This document shows positions 1 through 12,599 of a DNA stretch of 64,000 nucleotides, piece by piece; positions within the stretch are counted from its first letter, which is position 1; each line of letters opens with the position of its first letter. This DNA is from Hoplostethus atlanticus (lineage: Eukaryota > Chordata > Actinopteri > Trachichthyiformes > Trachichthyidae). Both the position numbers and the translations under genes were made by a program. The DNA is taken from the NCBI GenBank assembly GCA_034670405.1, contig JAXDDX010000062.1, positions 744,001 through 808,000 on the forward strand. Direction: 5' to 3'. A model generated the notes under the pieces. That model ran no database searches and was not told where the DNA came from. It saw nothing but the letters and a program-made list of their open reading frames with translations.

Positions 1-3000
1 GAGGAGAGAGAGTTACACAACCCCTGACAAACCCTGCATACCAGGAGACTGTTCGGGCAGCCCTATTTGCCGTAAGAAAGTAATACGATCAGAAACATGC
101 TGTAGTTTCAGGCCATCCTCCTTGATGACGACAGAATCGAAGCAGAGCATGAAGGCTCTGGAAGAAATTTAGCAACCGCCTTCATCTTTTGAGTATTACC
201 ACAAATAAACCTCGGGATCTTTCACTTGTTATTGTGTGCTTTTGCATTCTAATAACTTGTGTCAGATACGCCAGGGGCTTAAAAATAGATGGAAGGCTCC
301 CTTTCAAGTAACATTTGTGGCTGCGCAGCACTGTACTGCGGCGTTAGTTCTGCACATTTCAAACAAGAGCTCGGTCGCAAATCTTCCAAAGTATTTGATA
401 TCTGCTGTCAGGTGTCGAAAATTCTGCACCTTTCTCTCAACGTGTAAATATATCCCCTAGCACCGAACTAATGAATACATTTGCAGCAGCAGCGCAAGTT
501 GGAAAGTAACTCTCATCACCGCTTTTTGGTGTCTGAATACAGGTGATGCAGGTGCAATGCAGTGAAAGCTTTTAGTTTGGACGATGCATTCAGTGTTTCA
601 AGCTTTGCTGCACCAGACTGTCAGTCTGCAGCAGAAAACACAAATAGACTGGTCGTTTTTTTAGGTTTGCAATGTATTAAATATTGCATTAAATATGTGT
701 TGCAAAATGAGACAGAAAGGTACATCAGGCTACACAATAAAACACTTTCAAGCGGGTCTTATTCTTAGATTATTTTTTATGCTACGTTTTAAAAAAATAC
801 TTTTTACACGAAGCATTTTAAGGATGAAATTTTAATACCAAATACAAAATAAGTCAGAAGATTATGGGAGTAAAACAGGATATTTTGTTGATCCCTGTAG
901 GAAAAGTCTCAACTAGGAAGACATGATCTGCTGGTTGGTGACCACAATTATGGAGGAACGAGTGTGGGTTATGTAACCGTCTCCCCTTTGACCCGTCTGT
1001 GCCACGTGTAAGGGCTGCAGGGGAAATTTGAGGCGCCTTAATTAGCGTGCACGCCTTTGTAGCGCTGCGGTGCCACGAACCAGGGTATTACCTGAAATCC
1101 CAAACCAAAGGCTCCTGACCTTTTGTCTTCACGCTGCTTGTTTTGAGTATGAGGTCCTGAGATGACTGCATTCCCAAAGTGTCTTTACCAACACAGCCTG
1201 CACCACTAAGACTCCAGATTTTCAAGGGATTACTCACAAGGGCTTGTGTTATTGGATATGCTCATTCCAATGTGTTGTTTCTGCGATCTCTCCTGTTCTA
1301 TCAAATGCAAAGGTTGATTCATGGTGAAAACACATCACAGGACGGATTCTGATCAAAACAGACCGTGCTTATTTGCAGAATTACATATCTGTGGTGCAGT
1401 GAGAACACACTGCATAACCCCAATGTAAATATGGCTCAGGATGCGTTTGTTTGGGTTCTGTGTCTAGTTACTGCTACTCCAGACACTTGACCCAAACAGC
1501 CCCTTGTGTAAACTTGAAGTTCACACAAGTTCATCGAGTTCGACCTCCGACTGACATTAGCAATGCTGATGTTTTTATGACTAGGCGTTATGTCTCAAAA
1601 TACTCAGCAAATGGGACTATTTCAAATCCATATACCAAGTTAATTTCCCACACTAATCCAGCTGGCAAGCACAATCATTTAGTTCACAAACCATTGCAGG
1701 ATATTTTGTTGTGTAAGATAAGCGCGTTGCAAGGGTATCTGTGCTTGGAATCTTCCCTTTTTAACTCTGTTTGATCTTGGGAGAGCACGATTAGTGAGAC
1801 AAGTGAGATTGGCCGGTTTACTACAGCTATCCTTTGAGCAAAACTCGACTCATGTCAACCCTACAGCCTCATTTCTGATTTTCATCACCCCGACCTACAG
1901 GATTGCTGCATGGCCCAACCATTCCCATAGGACACGTAGACAGAAATAGAGCTGTTTATACAACTAAGAAGAAGATAAACCCATCTCCATGAGATTCACA
2001 AAGGCTCAGCTATGGATTAACTTGGTTATGCAGGATCTAAGGTGCAGCCAGCATCAGTCGGTGACACAACGACCCCCCCCACAACCTTCCTGTGTGGTTG
2101 GACTTTGCACAGCGAAGGAGGTTGCAGACAGAGACGCCATGTCCATAGAACGTCATGTCATTTGCAGGTTACTGATACACAACCGTGACCAGTTTCATCT
2201 AACTTCATGTGACCGTGTGACCATCATGCAAACAATCTGAGTGGTAGGTCATTATGTTTTATGAATTCCATTTTCGAGGAATCTTGAATTAGACACTTGT
2301 ATCGGGAATGTGTTGCCCTTTTGCACATTCCCGTGAGCATTGCCACTTTTCATTTCACTACACACCCCGTGTGTGTATGTGACAAATAAAGTTCTTGAAT
2401 CTTGAATCTTGAAATCTTGTTTTTTTTTTCACAGACCCAGAAGAAGTGAAGTTAACAGCAGCACTATCAGGCAGCTCCGACAGGCTGTATCCAAACCCTG
2501 CACGGCCTCGGGTATTGTTGCTTGTTCTTGAGCCCTCCCGCCTCCTTTAGAAGTCCAGATTTATGCCCACTGTAAAGAGACCATATAGCAATGCAACCGA
2601 TAAATTACGTGGCGTGAATGAACATGTTAATAAAGCCTTTTTTGTTTGTATATTGTGTGAAGCGTTGTGTCCCTTAAGCTAGTAATCAATTTGCTAATGT
2701 GAGATAACAATTTGACGTTTTTCACGTTATGTCAACAGAGACTTGTGACTCTTTCAGACTGCAGCTTGTTCATAGCACGTGATGCACGACAGCACCGTCA
2801 CATAAAGCTTGAATGGGACATTTGTTCCATGTTGACATGATGAATACGTCGCTATCTCAGAGGCACACACACGTTGTATATGTCTGCATGAAAACCAGTC
2901 AGGCCAAATGATCTCCTTGCATGCGAACTTAACCACATTTAGGCAGGGCCAAGCTTATCCTAGCGCACCCACCAAATTTCCATCCGAAACAGATGTGGGT

Positions 3001-5120
3001 TTTTTTTTCATTGCATAACAGTAATCCAGCACAAGTGCCTCTCTTGACTGGCTGCTTGAAGCATCCATGCAGGAAATCGCTAAACAAGCTGCAATCCAAA
3101 GTATATTTCCTTCCCCAAGGCGTTTTCCTCACTTTTAATATTTAACTGTAGTTCAAGTTGGAGGGAATTAATTGTTAGCGATGCCTTGGCTCACAACTTC
3201 CATGTTTTTTTTCTTCGAAAATCCGGTGAAAGCCAACAGCGGATGCAACTCTTCAATCATTAATGGGTATGAATGTCCGGCGGCACACGTACTGCAAATA
3301 AAATAGCGTGCTCTTAACCAGAGGAGGGAGCGATGGCATTTAACGTTCAAACATGTTGGCTGTGTAAATGAGGTTCTGTAAATTCAAACATTTGGTTGGT
3401 GTTCGAATGGATGACACATTCAGTGCCTCGTTCACTTTCAAACAGATTTTTCCTCATCAAGGTCAGAAAAGTAACAAACCCAGGGATGAATCGTCTCTGT
3501 GACCGGCAGAGTATTGGTGAAGCCTTCAGTCTATTAAACTGCAGATTTCATAACACCATCAATACTACAAGAACCACTCAACCTTCAGCTCTGCAGTAAT
3601 TCAGCTTCGTGAGCGTCAAACTTTTGACTTCCAAATCTAACTGGAGGCGACAAATAAGCAAAAATTTGGTGGAGTAAAATAAGCGATAGCAGTAAGAACA
3701 TAAATTGTTGTCAAAGCTTTGCCTGAATCACCATCGTTTGGGCTGGGAACGATGACTCAAGATTTATGGTCTGGTCGGTTTAAAAATAAGACAAAAGAAA
3801 TTCTGGAACATCGCGTTACCAAACCGGCCTGAAAATAGAACGACAGAACGAGCGTGAAAACAAAAATACTAAATGGCAAACCAAAAATTGTAATGGTCTC
3901 CAGATTTTTAAGCGAAACCTCGAGTGCACGTGGCGTGTGCACAATAGCTGTACAGCCAGCTGAATTTTCCACTGTGCTAAAAAAAAATGGTCACATTAGC
4001 ACTATAAAGCTACCGGTCTCTTTTGGGCTCTGGCTTTTTTCCATCAGCATGCACAAGGTATGTGCACGGTGCTTAGCGCTCATGTCTGCTCCTCTCTGAT
4101 GTTCATTCATTGGACGACGGAGGATCGGGACCTTCGGTTTCACACAGAATCAGCTGTTATGATACGGAGAGAGTTCCGTTTCCTGTGCGAGGGAAAACAA
4201 AGGGAAGGCCGAGGACACTGTGTTTACTCTTTCGGTATTTGATCCGTGGTGGTTCTTGGCTTTCCGAAGGCTGAACCACTCCGCTCTCAGCGATGGATGG
4301 ACCCGCGCCTGCTCTGCACACCAGGGAAGCCACAACATCTCCAGTTACACACAGGCTTGGCTGCCAATTCGTCTGAGGGGGAAACGCTACTGGGAACAAA
4401 ATGTTTTCCCTCTCTTGCAGATTCCACTGCGCTGGCTATTATTACTTCACCGTCATTAGCGGTCACCCTGATTTGGACTTAAAAAAAAACATAAAAGTCT
4501 GTGTAGAATAGCATTGTAGCTTGTTCTTGGACGTCTCAATAATTCAGATACAAGAGATTCTTCTTGCGGAGCCTAAAAACCCAATCGAATGCGTCTGAAG
4601 TCTGAAGTAGCGGCCTTGTGGTTTCAATGCAGCGAAGCATTGGAACTTACAAACCACCGTTCCTCAGAATATCCTTGTAAACATCAACGGAGCCGAAAAA
4701 ACAAACTCAAACAAAACCGAGGTTCCAATTTCAAACAAACCGAGGTTTAGTTTGTGAACACGGAGAATGTTTGATCGGTCTGAAACCTAAAGCAGAGCGA
4801 TTTTATTGCGGTGCCGCCGTTTCAGCACCAGAATATGAAAGTCACCCTGAGTCTGACTTTAGTGGTATCGCCCTTTAACTCCATTGCAGCGTTGGCATCA
4901 GGAAGCTCAGCTGTCAATGTCCAACAACTGCATGCTAAAATGTAAAGATTAAAAAATGCAATAGAAAAATCTGAAGTTTCATTCATTTTTCACTCAACAA
5001 AATACATGCAACCTTATATTTATGACTCCAAACCTCATAGACCACAGGTTTAGTTTAGGTCTGAAGATAGCGAGGCGCTACGTGGACACAGCCAATGGAA
5101 AGAAGAGACAGCGTCGACGG
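1..5120. other. Downstream flank of tsc22d3, no gene recognised
   Basis: Apart from a LINE-like tail (2,330-2,420) this 5.1 kb is unique-looking, mildly AT-rich DNA. The open frames are short, overlap on opposite strands and match nothing I know. The block 4,560-4,870, with repeated CCGAGGTT and AAACAAAC segments, could be a degenerate repeat, but I cannot define its ends. Confidence 0.6.
2330..2420 (+). repeat. LINE-type retroposon 3' tail
   Basis: The sequence GTGTGTATGTGACAAATAAA, followed by a short tandem repeat of TCTTGAA, is the usual 3' end of fish L2/Rex-like non-LTR elements. Those elements end in a short tandem repeat rather than a poly(A) tail. ATCTTGAATT also occurs at 2,281, about 50 bp upstream. 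Only the tail is recognisable, so this is a 5'-truncated copy. The family assignment is from memory of the tail pattern. Confidence 0.5.
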
Positions 5121-5124
5121 AGTG

Positions 5125-6557
5125 TATTACGTAAACATAAGGTTTATTGCAAATGTGCAGTCGTATCCACACACACCATAGTGAACACCTGTTTCATGGA
5201 TACAGTACAGCAACAATACCGTTATCTTTACAAAACACATAGAAACTTTCAGCGCTAGCTAACAAGACTTCTCCCTGTGACGTTGTACACATGGTCCTGG
5301 TTCTCAGCTTCTGTCGTCTTGAGAGAGTATAAGGCGGGAAGTCTTTGGTAGCTGGGAAAACGACAAGAGTTCCTCTCTTACTACGGACAGGCACTGGTAT
5401 CATGCCGTTGTTTTCAAGTCGGCATCTGAACGTTTCAAAAAAGAAAAAAATACAGGGGGCCGCCATTGCTGCTTAAACTCGGGAGGAGTGCGTCCGCTGG
5501 CGAGGAAACGCCTCGCCGGCCTCCACTACGCTGACCTCAGGACGTTTCAGTTTTATGTACATCGTAGTTAACCTTTACTGTGCAGAGCTAGGCAATCAAA
5601 GGGGGGGCAGATATGTCCATCCCTCCTGTATTTATATATATATATACCTTTACAGAACAATGTACAAGGCTCCTATTTTACAGCTGAGTTTTGTTCAGAA
5701 TCACAAACAAAAACTGAAGACATAGCAGGATTTTTTCCCCCCATAAGCAGCAAGCCCCAACTGCAGAGAATACAAGCATTACATTTTACCATTGATCATG
5801 ACAGTAGACTGATCACCACCTACTGCAGCAGTCCCCCCCCCCCCCCCCAGCTCCTACAGGCTACTCTGCATTAACCGCCACCTCTGTTGCCTCAGCCCGT
5901 CCTGTTGATTATTCTTGTTAAATGTGTGTTAACATGTGAGCAATGCACTGTGGGTGCAGGTAAAAAGGTCCTCGTAAATGTAGCTGAAGTGCGTCGTTGT
6001 GAATCCACGGCGCTTGTATTTTTAAGATCAAGACAAATCCACACGATTGGGGCTGTTTTTTGTCGAGGCGCGGAGGACCGTCTCCAGGTGGGTCTTCCCC
6101 CCGGGTGGACCCCCGTGCCAAGGTAGCACCTGCAAAGGGCCAGCCCGATCACACCTCCTCGCCCCCTCTCTGGAGCGAGGGGTGCTTGTTAGAAGGGTAC
6201 GACTAGGCAGGGAAAGCTCCCCTCTGTCTGAAAGCAAGCGCTCGTCGGTGCACAGTCGGCCCTCTCTCGCAGCGCCTTTGTCTACGAGGAGAGACTAAAA
6301 CAAGAAGAGTTTTAACGGTGTCAGAGGACGGGCCGCCCCGAGACTGCACCGGCTCAAATTCTGTGTTGTGCTTTTCAATGTCAACAGTTGTTGTGTGTCT
6401 CATCGATCATTTACAACCCCGTCGCTATCTCCTTCGTCGCCATCTCGGTTCGAAGGGTTCCCGGCGGCGGCGGCGGCGTTTTCTTAACGCTTCCGTCAAA
6501 AAGGAGGTCCATTACTGTGAAGAGGCAGTGGCTCTGCCCGCCCCAAGGCAGAGCCAC
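5125..6557 (-). other. tsc22d3: tsc22d3 3' untranslated region (estimated)
   Basis: The region from the stop codon to the first good poly(A) signal is about 1.4 kb. It contains the stop-proximal hairpin (6,527-6,558), a GCC trinucleotide run in mRNA sense (about 6,464-6,478), a G-run of 16 in mRNA sense (5,833-5,848) and a short TA repeat (5,635-5,647). No reading frame here resembles a protein. The end is an estimate based on the AATAAA at 5,143-5,148. Confidence 0.7.
5143..5148 (-). terminator. Poly(A) signal AATAAA of tsc22d3
   Basis: The minus strand reads GCAATAAACC here, the only AATAAA I see between the stop codon and this point. Cleavage would be 15-25 bases further, near 5,120-5,128. 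A second AATAAA at 4,802-4,807 could serve a longer 3' end. Confidence 0.6.
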
Positions 6558-6558
6558 T
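6527..6558 (-). other. 12-bp perfect hairpin beginning at the tsc22d3 stop codon
   Basis: The arms 6,527-6,538 and 6,547-6,558 are perfect reverse complements (AGTGGCTCTGCC) with an 8-base loop. In the mRNA the 5' arm starts with the last base of UAA. The core GGCTCTGCC also occurs once more inside the coding sequence (6,564-6,572), so the 3' arm has two possible partners. Confidence 0.75.
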
Positions 6559-6827
6559 TACACGGCAGAGCCAGCGCTGAGGGTGCAGGACGGCTGCTGC
6601 TGCTGCTGGTCTGGGGTCAGCTGGGCCGGCTGGTTGTCCAGGGGTAGCAGCACGTCTGTCGGGATGCGAGACTGGAACTTCTCCAGCTGCTCCGGACTGG
6701 CCAGGTTTTTCAGGAGGTTGTTCTCCCTCTCTAGCTTGTTGTTCTTCTCCGCCAGCTCTTTGATCTGCTCTTTGAGGATCTCCACCTCCTCGCGAACAGC
6801 GTACATCAGGTGGTTCTTGACAAGATC
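6558..6827 (-). CDS. tsc22d3: tsc22d3 terminal coding exon: TSC box and leucine zipper
   Basis: This exon encodes the last 89 residues and the TAA stop (6,560-6,558). The acceptor is a pyrimidine-rich tract ending in CAG at 6,828-6,830, and the exon opens with GAT CTT GTC directly after the AM codons of the previous exon. The first part ([16 protein letters not shown]) is the TSC box. Next comes a leucine zipper with leucines in ILKEQI, ELAEKN, KLEREN and LLKNL, then [12 protein letters not shown], as in mammalian GILZ. The zipper drives homodimerisation or dimerisation with other TSC22 proteins. The tail beyond residue 52 of the exon is proline- and glutamine-rich, has a run of five glutamines encoded by CAG, and ends in GSAV like the mammalian protein. 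The glutamine run is not part of the mammalian sequence I know and may vary between fish. Confidence 0.97.
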   Translation of the reverse strand, partial: DLVKNHLMYAVREEVEILKEQIKELAEKNNKLERENNLLKNLASPEQLEKFQSRIPTDVLLPLDNQPAQLTPDQQQQQPSCTLSAGSAV

Positions 6828-7532
6828 CTGCCACAGGAGAGAAGGAGAGAGACACATTTAGAAACACCGCATGCAGAGAGGCTCGACCGGTCAGCTTGCA
6901 TTACTGATGCATTTGTGTGGAGATGTGTTCAGGTGTTTTGGAAATCTGTGAGTCTATATGTGGAGTGTGTACTGGTCTGGATCTTGTGGATCAGTATTCC
7001 ACTGTTTCATTGGGTGTCAATAAATAACCATGTTGCATCTTTGACTCTAGGGTGTTTTCAATCACACTATGCGATAAAAAACATTATCTCTCTTCGGGAC
7101 TTCCTGTTGTCATCCTCCACAGCACTGAGCTCTCTAGTTCGTCACGTGTATGAAGTGTGCAGCTGTCTGTGATGCGTGCACATGACTGGCACTTCTCAGC
7201 ACATTTAAAAAAAAAAAGTGCTGGTCACCAAGCAGGCTGTAACAGCATGAATGGCATTATTTGTGGGCGGTCAGCAGGTTACAACTATTCTTCCCTTTAC
7301 TCGCGTGCAAATTTGGTGCTTTGACGACCAAATCTTGTGCTTAAAAAAAAAGACCAGGTCACAGGTTTGAACCCCGCAAATGTGTCTTATTGAAGTGTCG
7401 CTGTAAGACGTGCCGTGCAAGACAGCGAGTTGAATACACTTTGAATGTCAAACCGTATTCAGATTCTTGTCTGGTGTGGTTGTTTTTGTCTGGTGTGGTT
7501 TTGTACTGGGCTGCTGTGTGAGCGCATCTTAC

Positions 7533-7584
7533 CATCGCCTGTTCAATCTTGTTGTCGATGGCCACAACGCTAGCACCAGAGGCA
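7533..7584 (-). CDS. tsc22d3: tsc22d3 common second exon (52 bp)
   Basis: This short internal exon is shared by all isoforms. It runs from a TTGCAG acceptor (7,590-7,585) to an ATG|GTAAGA donor (7,532 downward). The first base T completes a serine codon begun by AG at the end of either recognised first exon. The remaining 17 codons read ASGASVVAIDNKIEQAM, essentially invariant across the TSC22 family. It ends exactly on a codon, so the next exon starts in phase 0. The segment sits immediately before the TSC box and is part of the conserved TSC22 domain. The intron to the terminal exon is about 705 bp and the intron to the short first exon is 614 bp, so this end of the gene is compact compared with the long-isoform intron. 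Confidence 0.97.
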
Positions 7585-8197
7585 CTGCAAGAGACAAGGA
7601 AAGAGACGATAAGTTAAGTGATCAAAACATCTCACGTTCACAGCTCGGGGCAGCTTATTGTCAACTCATTCCCAACCAATCCATCAACACAAGAAACATG
7701 TTGGGGCTTCCTGCATCTTCTTGGGTCTGGTTACTGTTTAACCTAACCAAGAAAGCTAGCAGAACAGAAAGAGAAACCGTTTAGTCCCCTGTTGTGTAAT
7801 GCACTCCGTATACACTCCGTATAAGGCTCTGCACGTTTGCATGCTTTTGAATTTATCTTACATTTAGATTTAGGATGGAGTGTTTAAGGGCAGGGGCCCC
7901 ATTGTATGGCTGCATTGAAGAGCCTAGCAGAATCATATTGCTCAGTGCCAAGTGCAAACAGACAGCAGCAGCAGAAAGACGTTCAAATTTCACAGACAGT
8001 CTTGAAGGTTTTTAAAATTATGCATTATAAACGTATTTATTTTCAACCGCAATAAAGCTCCATTGTCTTGCAACTAGAGGCCTGGGCTCACACCGAGGCA
8101 GGCCTGTGCTCAACTGCGGTTTATAACAATCCTCTAACGCATTATTAACGAACATCCGCGTTTAAGCCTGAGGTTATTACATCGAATAATGTATTTA

Positions 8198-8407
<210 letters not shown>

Positions 8408-8522
8408 TCAGCTTAAATCACGATGCACTAACTCGCTGCTCCTGGTTCGAGGGCAGTGCAGTGTCGGGGACGTGAGCTTCGTTCGGCGTACAAGCGACTG
8501 ATGCTATTTTCAGCCACCGGCT

Positions 8523-8531
8523 AGTATATGA
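8523..8531 (-). promoter_or_regulatory. TATA-like box of the short tsc22d3 promoter
   Basis: On the minus strand the sequence reads CTCATATACTAG. The ATATA core would place transcription start near 8,495, giving a 5' leader of about 170 bases (8,324-8,495) for the GILZ mRNA. It sits just downstream of the CRE. Confidence 0.45.
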
Positions 8532-8544
8532 GCGGCTTGTATCC

Positions 8545-8552
8545 TGACGTCA
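8545..8552 (-). promoter_or_regulatory. Perfect cAMP response element in the GILZ promoter
   Basis: TGACGTCA is the full palindromic CREB/ATF site. It lies about 16 bp upstream of an ATATA box and roughly 220 bp upstream of the short-isoform ATG. Cyclic AMP induction of GILZ is known in mammals, so the site fits. I did not see a full palindromic glucocorticoid response element close by. Confidence 0.65.
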
Positions 8553-8559
8553 TCTGACG

Positions 8560-10081
8560 CGTGAATGTATTAGTCAAATGAGTTCGCTGGCGAGACTTTT
8601 TGCTGCCTTCAGGTACTGTGGTAAATGTCGTAATTCCGACAAAAACAACCCAACAAAGTGATACATGCAGGGCAACATACAGGGATATAGTGGAGGGTAA
8701 AACCACCTAAACGCAGGTTATATATTAGCGGAATAGAGTTTATGCCTTTTTAGACTGACATAATCTCTATGATATGAGTTCATAATATACATTATAGTAA
8801 GTAATACAATTTTGTAAGTTTTATGAAGATTGGGTCTCTTAAGGAGAAAAAGCACACGTTAATGTTTTCCTGAAAGCATATTTTTTTGATTTTATGATTT
8901 TCTTTTGTATTGGTGGTCATTTGCATTATCACGAACACCAACTGAAGTTCATGGTTTACCCACCTTTTTATTTACCACTACATCATTGGGTGAATATGAC
9001 AGGGGAAGATTTTGAGATCATGGGAGTGACTTGGCAACTGTTGATAAAAGTGATCTATACAACAACATTTAGCTGATCCATTAATTTAAACACCATGCCT
9101 GGTGCATATTCCTTTTCACTCTGCTGCAGCAATGAAAGCAGCTGTGTCATTTAATTTCCATAATAAGAGACACCAAAACTAAATAGCTTCGTTACAGGTC
9201 CATTTTGTTATTGAATCTGCTAAAACCCCTATTTACGGAGTTTCAGGGGAGCATTTAAATGCAGCATTGCATCTGCCTCTTTTCTGAACTCAGCTCCTCC
9301 ACCGCCATTGACATAGTTGAGCCGCAGTTCTCAAAACGCACCACAATCACAACAAATACGACTGTAACGATATTGTGTCTATGCAAAGAAGCCAGTGGTT
9401 TCTTTCCTATAAGTATAAACTAGATCTGGCCGCCTGAAAAGTTATACAACCACGACACTGTATGATTTGCCTCAAGGTTTTGTCTTACCGTCTGATTTTC
9501 ATCTGTATCACTGAACTCAAGTAACAAGTGATGTTTAAAGTATATAGTATATAGTATAGTATATAGTCGTCGTATTGTAATAATTGTAATAATAATGTAA
9601 TAATTATTATTCCTATTTATTTAACACAAGTTAATTCATTTACCTCGGGCAATCCTTTCGGAATTGAAAACAATCTGCAAACACTGTGACAGTACCTGCC
9701 CTGACATGCGGTGCAATGATTAGTACATTGAGTGTGAAATGTTGTTTCTTTCACTTTGTTGTTGTTTTTTGGCTGAACCCCCTCCTGATTATCCCCAGGA
9801 ACCCGTCCGTAGGTACTTTTCCACCCCCTCTCCCGGTAAAATTCCCTTCCCTCCTATCTCAGAACTCTATCGGTCTCTAGTGGAGGAAATGTATAACGCA
9901 CCGGCCGGTTGGTGGGGGACAAAATTGATCACACGAGACTAATGTTTACGACAGGAATTTTCCGTCCTCCTTTATCCTGGTAAACCAGGATACAGGAAAA
10001 CAGGAAAATTACAGGATTCTCACTGAAAGATACCCCCCACCCCATAAATAAATAAATAACTAGACAGACAGATAGACTGAT

Positions 10082-10125
<44 letters not shown>

Positions 10126-12595
10126 TAATACTACTATATACCAATGCCGCTCTATGTAGCATCAACACCTGACAATGTGTTTACTGACAGGCAAACAGCA
10201 GCTTATGGGAATGTTGCAACGCTGTACCCTGGTTAATGACCTCTTGTACTTGAGATAACCTTGAGATTCCTTCACATGATAATAAACAATGTGTGTCACG
10301 AGCCCAAGACACAGTTACAAAATCGTCACCTGCCTGGCTGTATTGCCCCCTGTGCAGCATCTTCAACTGAGCGCTGATTGTTGAGCAATAGGCCTTGTTG
10401 TTTTCATTGCGACACCCAGGTGTCACATCGTGTTGCCTTTTGGTGTTCCGCTTCTCAGACTCATTACTGATAACAAGCCAATTAACTTTCCGCTAGAGAA
10501 TCACTGTTGCAATAATGTTTAAAGGAATAAAGGAGGGTTGTTTTGGAACATTAAAAGCTGAGACAAGACACCTCTTTTACCTAGATTCTCTGTTGACAGC
10601 GTCTCAAATCTAAAGCTAGCTGAAAGGTGTCACAGGTAAAACGGACTAGGTTTTAAAGAGGTGGGTGATCTTGGGGGTGAATGACAGTTGTATCCCTGTG
10701 TGGTAAACCGAACTCCTCGGCACCTAGGCTAGCTCTGCCGCGGGAAGGAAAGAGCTTTGTCACCAGTTATGTAACAAAACAGCTAGGGTGGAAAGGCTGA
10801 CTTTCGGTTAGCCTAACAAGACCGGGCAGAAAGGCACATCGGCTGAGCATCAGGGCCCATAAGTGCCTGTCGTCTCACATTTCGTGCTGTGGTGGTACAG
10901 CTGCCAGGCTGTGGGGTTGGGGAACGATGAATCGCCTTGTCCTACTGTCATAGCCTCCATCGCTGTCTGGCAGGGTACATGAGAGAACATAAGTTGGGAT
11001 GCTGTTGACTTTCCTGTTCTGTGTTCTTTACCCACAGCTTATGTGTGGCAACTGCATTAAATCTTCATATTTGTTAACAAGCGGTGACACAAACCTGTGG
11101 CCCGTCCCCACCGTGTCCTGCACTCTAATATTCCAGTAGGACACTAACTTGCTGACCGCCTTTGGTTCATGCCAAACCCAGTGAGTCACTCTAAAGCTGA
11201 GTGATGGGCCACGCTTTCCGTCAGATGTCCCCTGCACAAGAGCCAACAGTATTATATAACGCCGTGATTCATCTGCACCGTATGTCCAATGGCGGTGAGA
11301 CCTGCCGCCAAGGTCGCAGCTTTTGTTTCCGAGTATTATTTTCACGCTTTCTTTGATGGTGAACCGCATTCAAGGGTGTGATGCAAATATTCAGCATTAT
11401 AAGAGATTAGGGCTTAACAACATTAGTGGTTGATATCATAGAAAATTTGTTTCTGTTCGTTTTGTAACTTTCTCCTCTCCTTACTGTGTGTGACCCGTCT
11501 GCACTGTCAGAATTAGGAATGCATGGCGGAGTGTGGCCAGAAAGCACACAGTCCTGCCATAGGCTACTGCCACAGGCTGTCTAAGAGGGAGCTGTCAGTG
11601 CGGGCACTGGCTACAACCAATGAATACTGAACACTCTCAGCATACACCAGGATACCCAGGGAAAATCATTATTATCACATCACCCACAAGTCTCCTCTGT
11701 CATGAATAGCAAAAAGGCACATGGCCTCCGTCTTGCTCAGAATGTTTCTCAGTGAATTAACCTGGCTGTCAATTTCTGCCCTTGGACTGTCGATGTAATA
11801 TTGTGTGATATTTTACATTTTGCAAGGTTGACAAAGGCCAGTAATGTGATGCAACCAATGTGGTTGTATTTGTGTGTGTGTGTGTGTGTCTGTGTGTGTC
11901 CAAATGATATATGGATAAAACCCATACGGTTCCATGACAAGAGGCCAAGCCCATTTGTCACCATTCAAAGAACTGACACACACAATTATATTAATTTACT
12001 TTCATTATATTACTTTCGACTGACTGGATTTGAGATACTGAAGGCGTACAGCGCGTGCAGAAGATGATGACAGTCTTGACATTGTTTCCCAGAGCCTGGT
12101 GGAGAAGTCTCTCCCAGCCTGCTTTCTACACTGTAACACAATGGCCAGCGAACATCCTCATCTCACTTTACCCACTGTGCCATCAGTGAACACGAAAAAG
12201 ACGAATTACCACAAAATGATCATCGCGGCGTTCACCAGATAAACAAAAAAATGTCTCACTTTGTGCTTCTTTGTAACTGGCTGTCGTTTCTTCATCTTTG
12301 CGAGCAACAATTACGACAACAATTTCCCGCACCGTTTCAGAGAACTTTGACAGTTTTAGTGACATTATAATCCAAGAGAAACGCTTTTTCTCAGGGGCTT
12401 TCTGGCTCAAATATCCACAACCCTGCATCATCGAGTGTCAAAAAGCACTCAAAACAAAAACACTGGCATTTATTCATCAGTCATACATCTTCACGAGAGT
12501 CAACTTTATCACGACCTGTCATCAGCCTGCACATCAGTCACTTGTCAAACTCGTACGCAACACACGCTCCCTGACTGGCCTCCTCTGCCCATCAC
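8560..12595. other. Intron DNA upstream of the GILZ promoter
   Basis: This 4-kb stretch holds a pure GATA tract (10,087-10,122) flanked by AATA and GACA repeats, a TG repeat (about 11,868-11,900) and a TA/TAG-rich patch (9,538-9,570). Half-sites resembling glucocorticoid response elements (AGAACA near 10,984 and TGTTCT near 11,010) are present, but I found no full palindrome. No coding exon is evident. Confidence 0.5.
10087..10122. repeat. (GATA)9 microsatellite
   Basis: Nine perfect GATA units are preceded by imperfect GACA/GATA and AATA units from about 10,043. Confidence 0.9.
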
Positions 12596-12599
12596 TTAC

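Noticed and set aside
10980-11030. Glucocorticoid response element
   Set aside because: AGAACA and TGTTCT half-sites occur but are not spaced by three bases as a palindrome.
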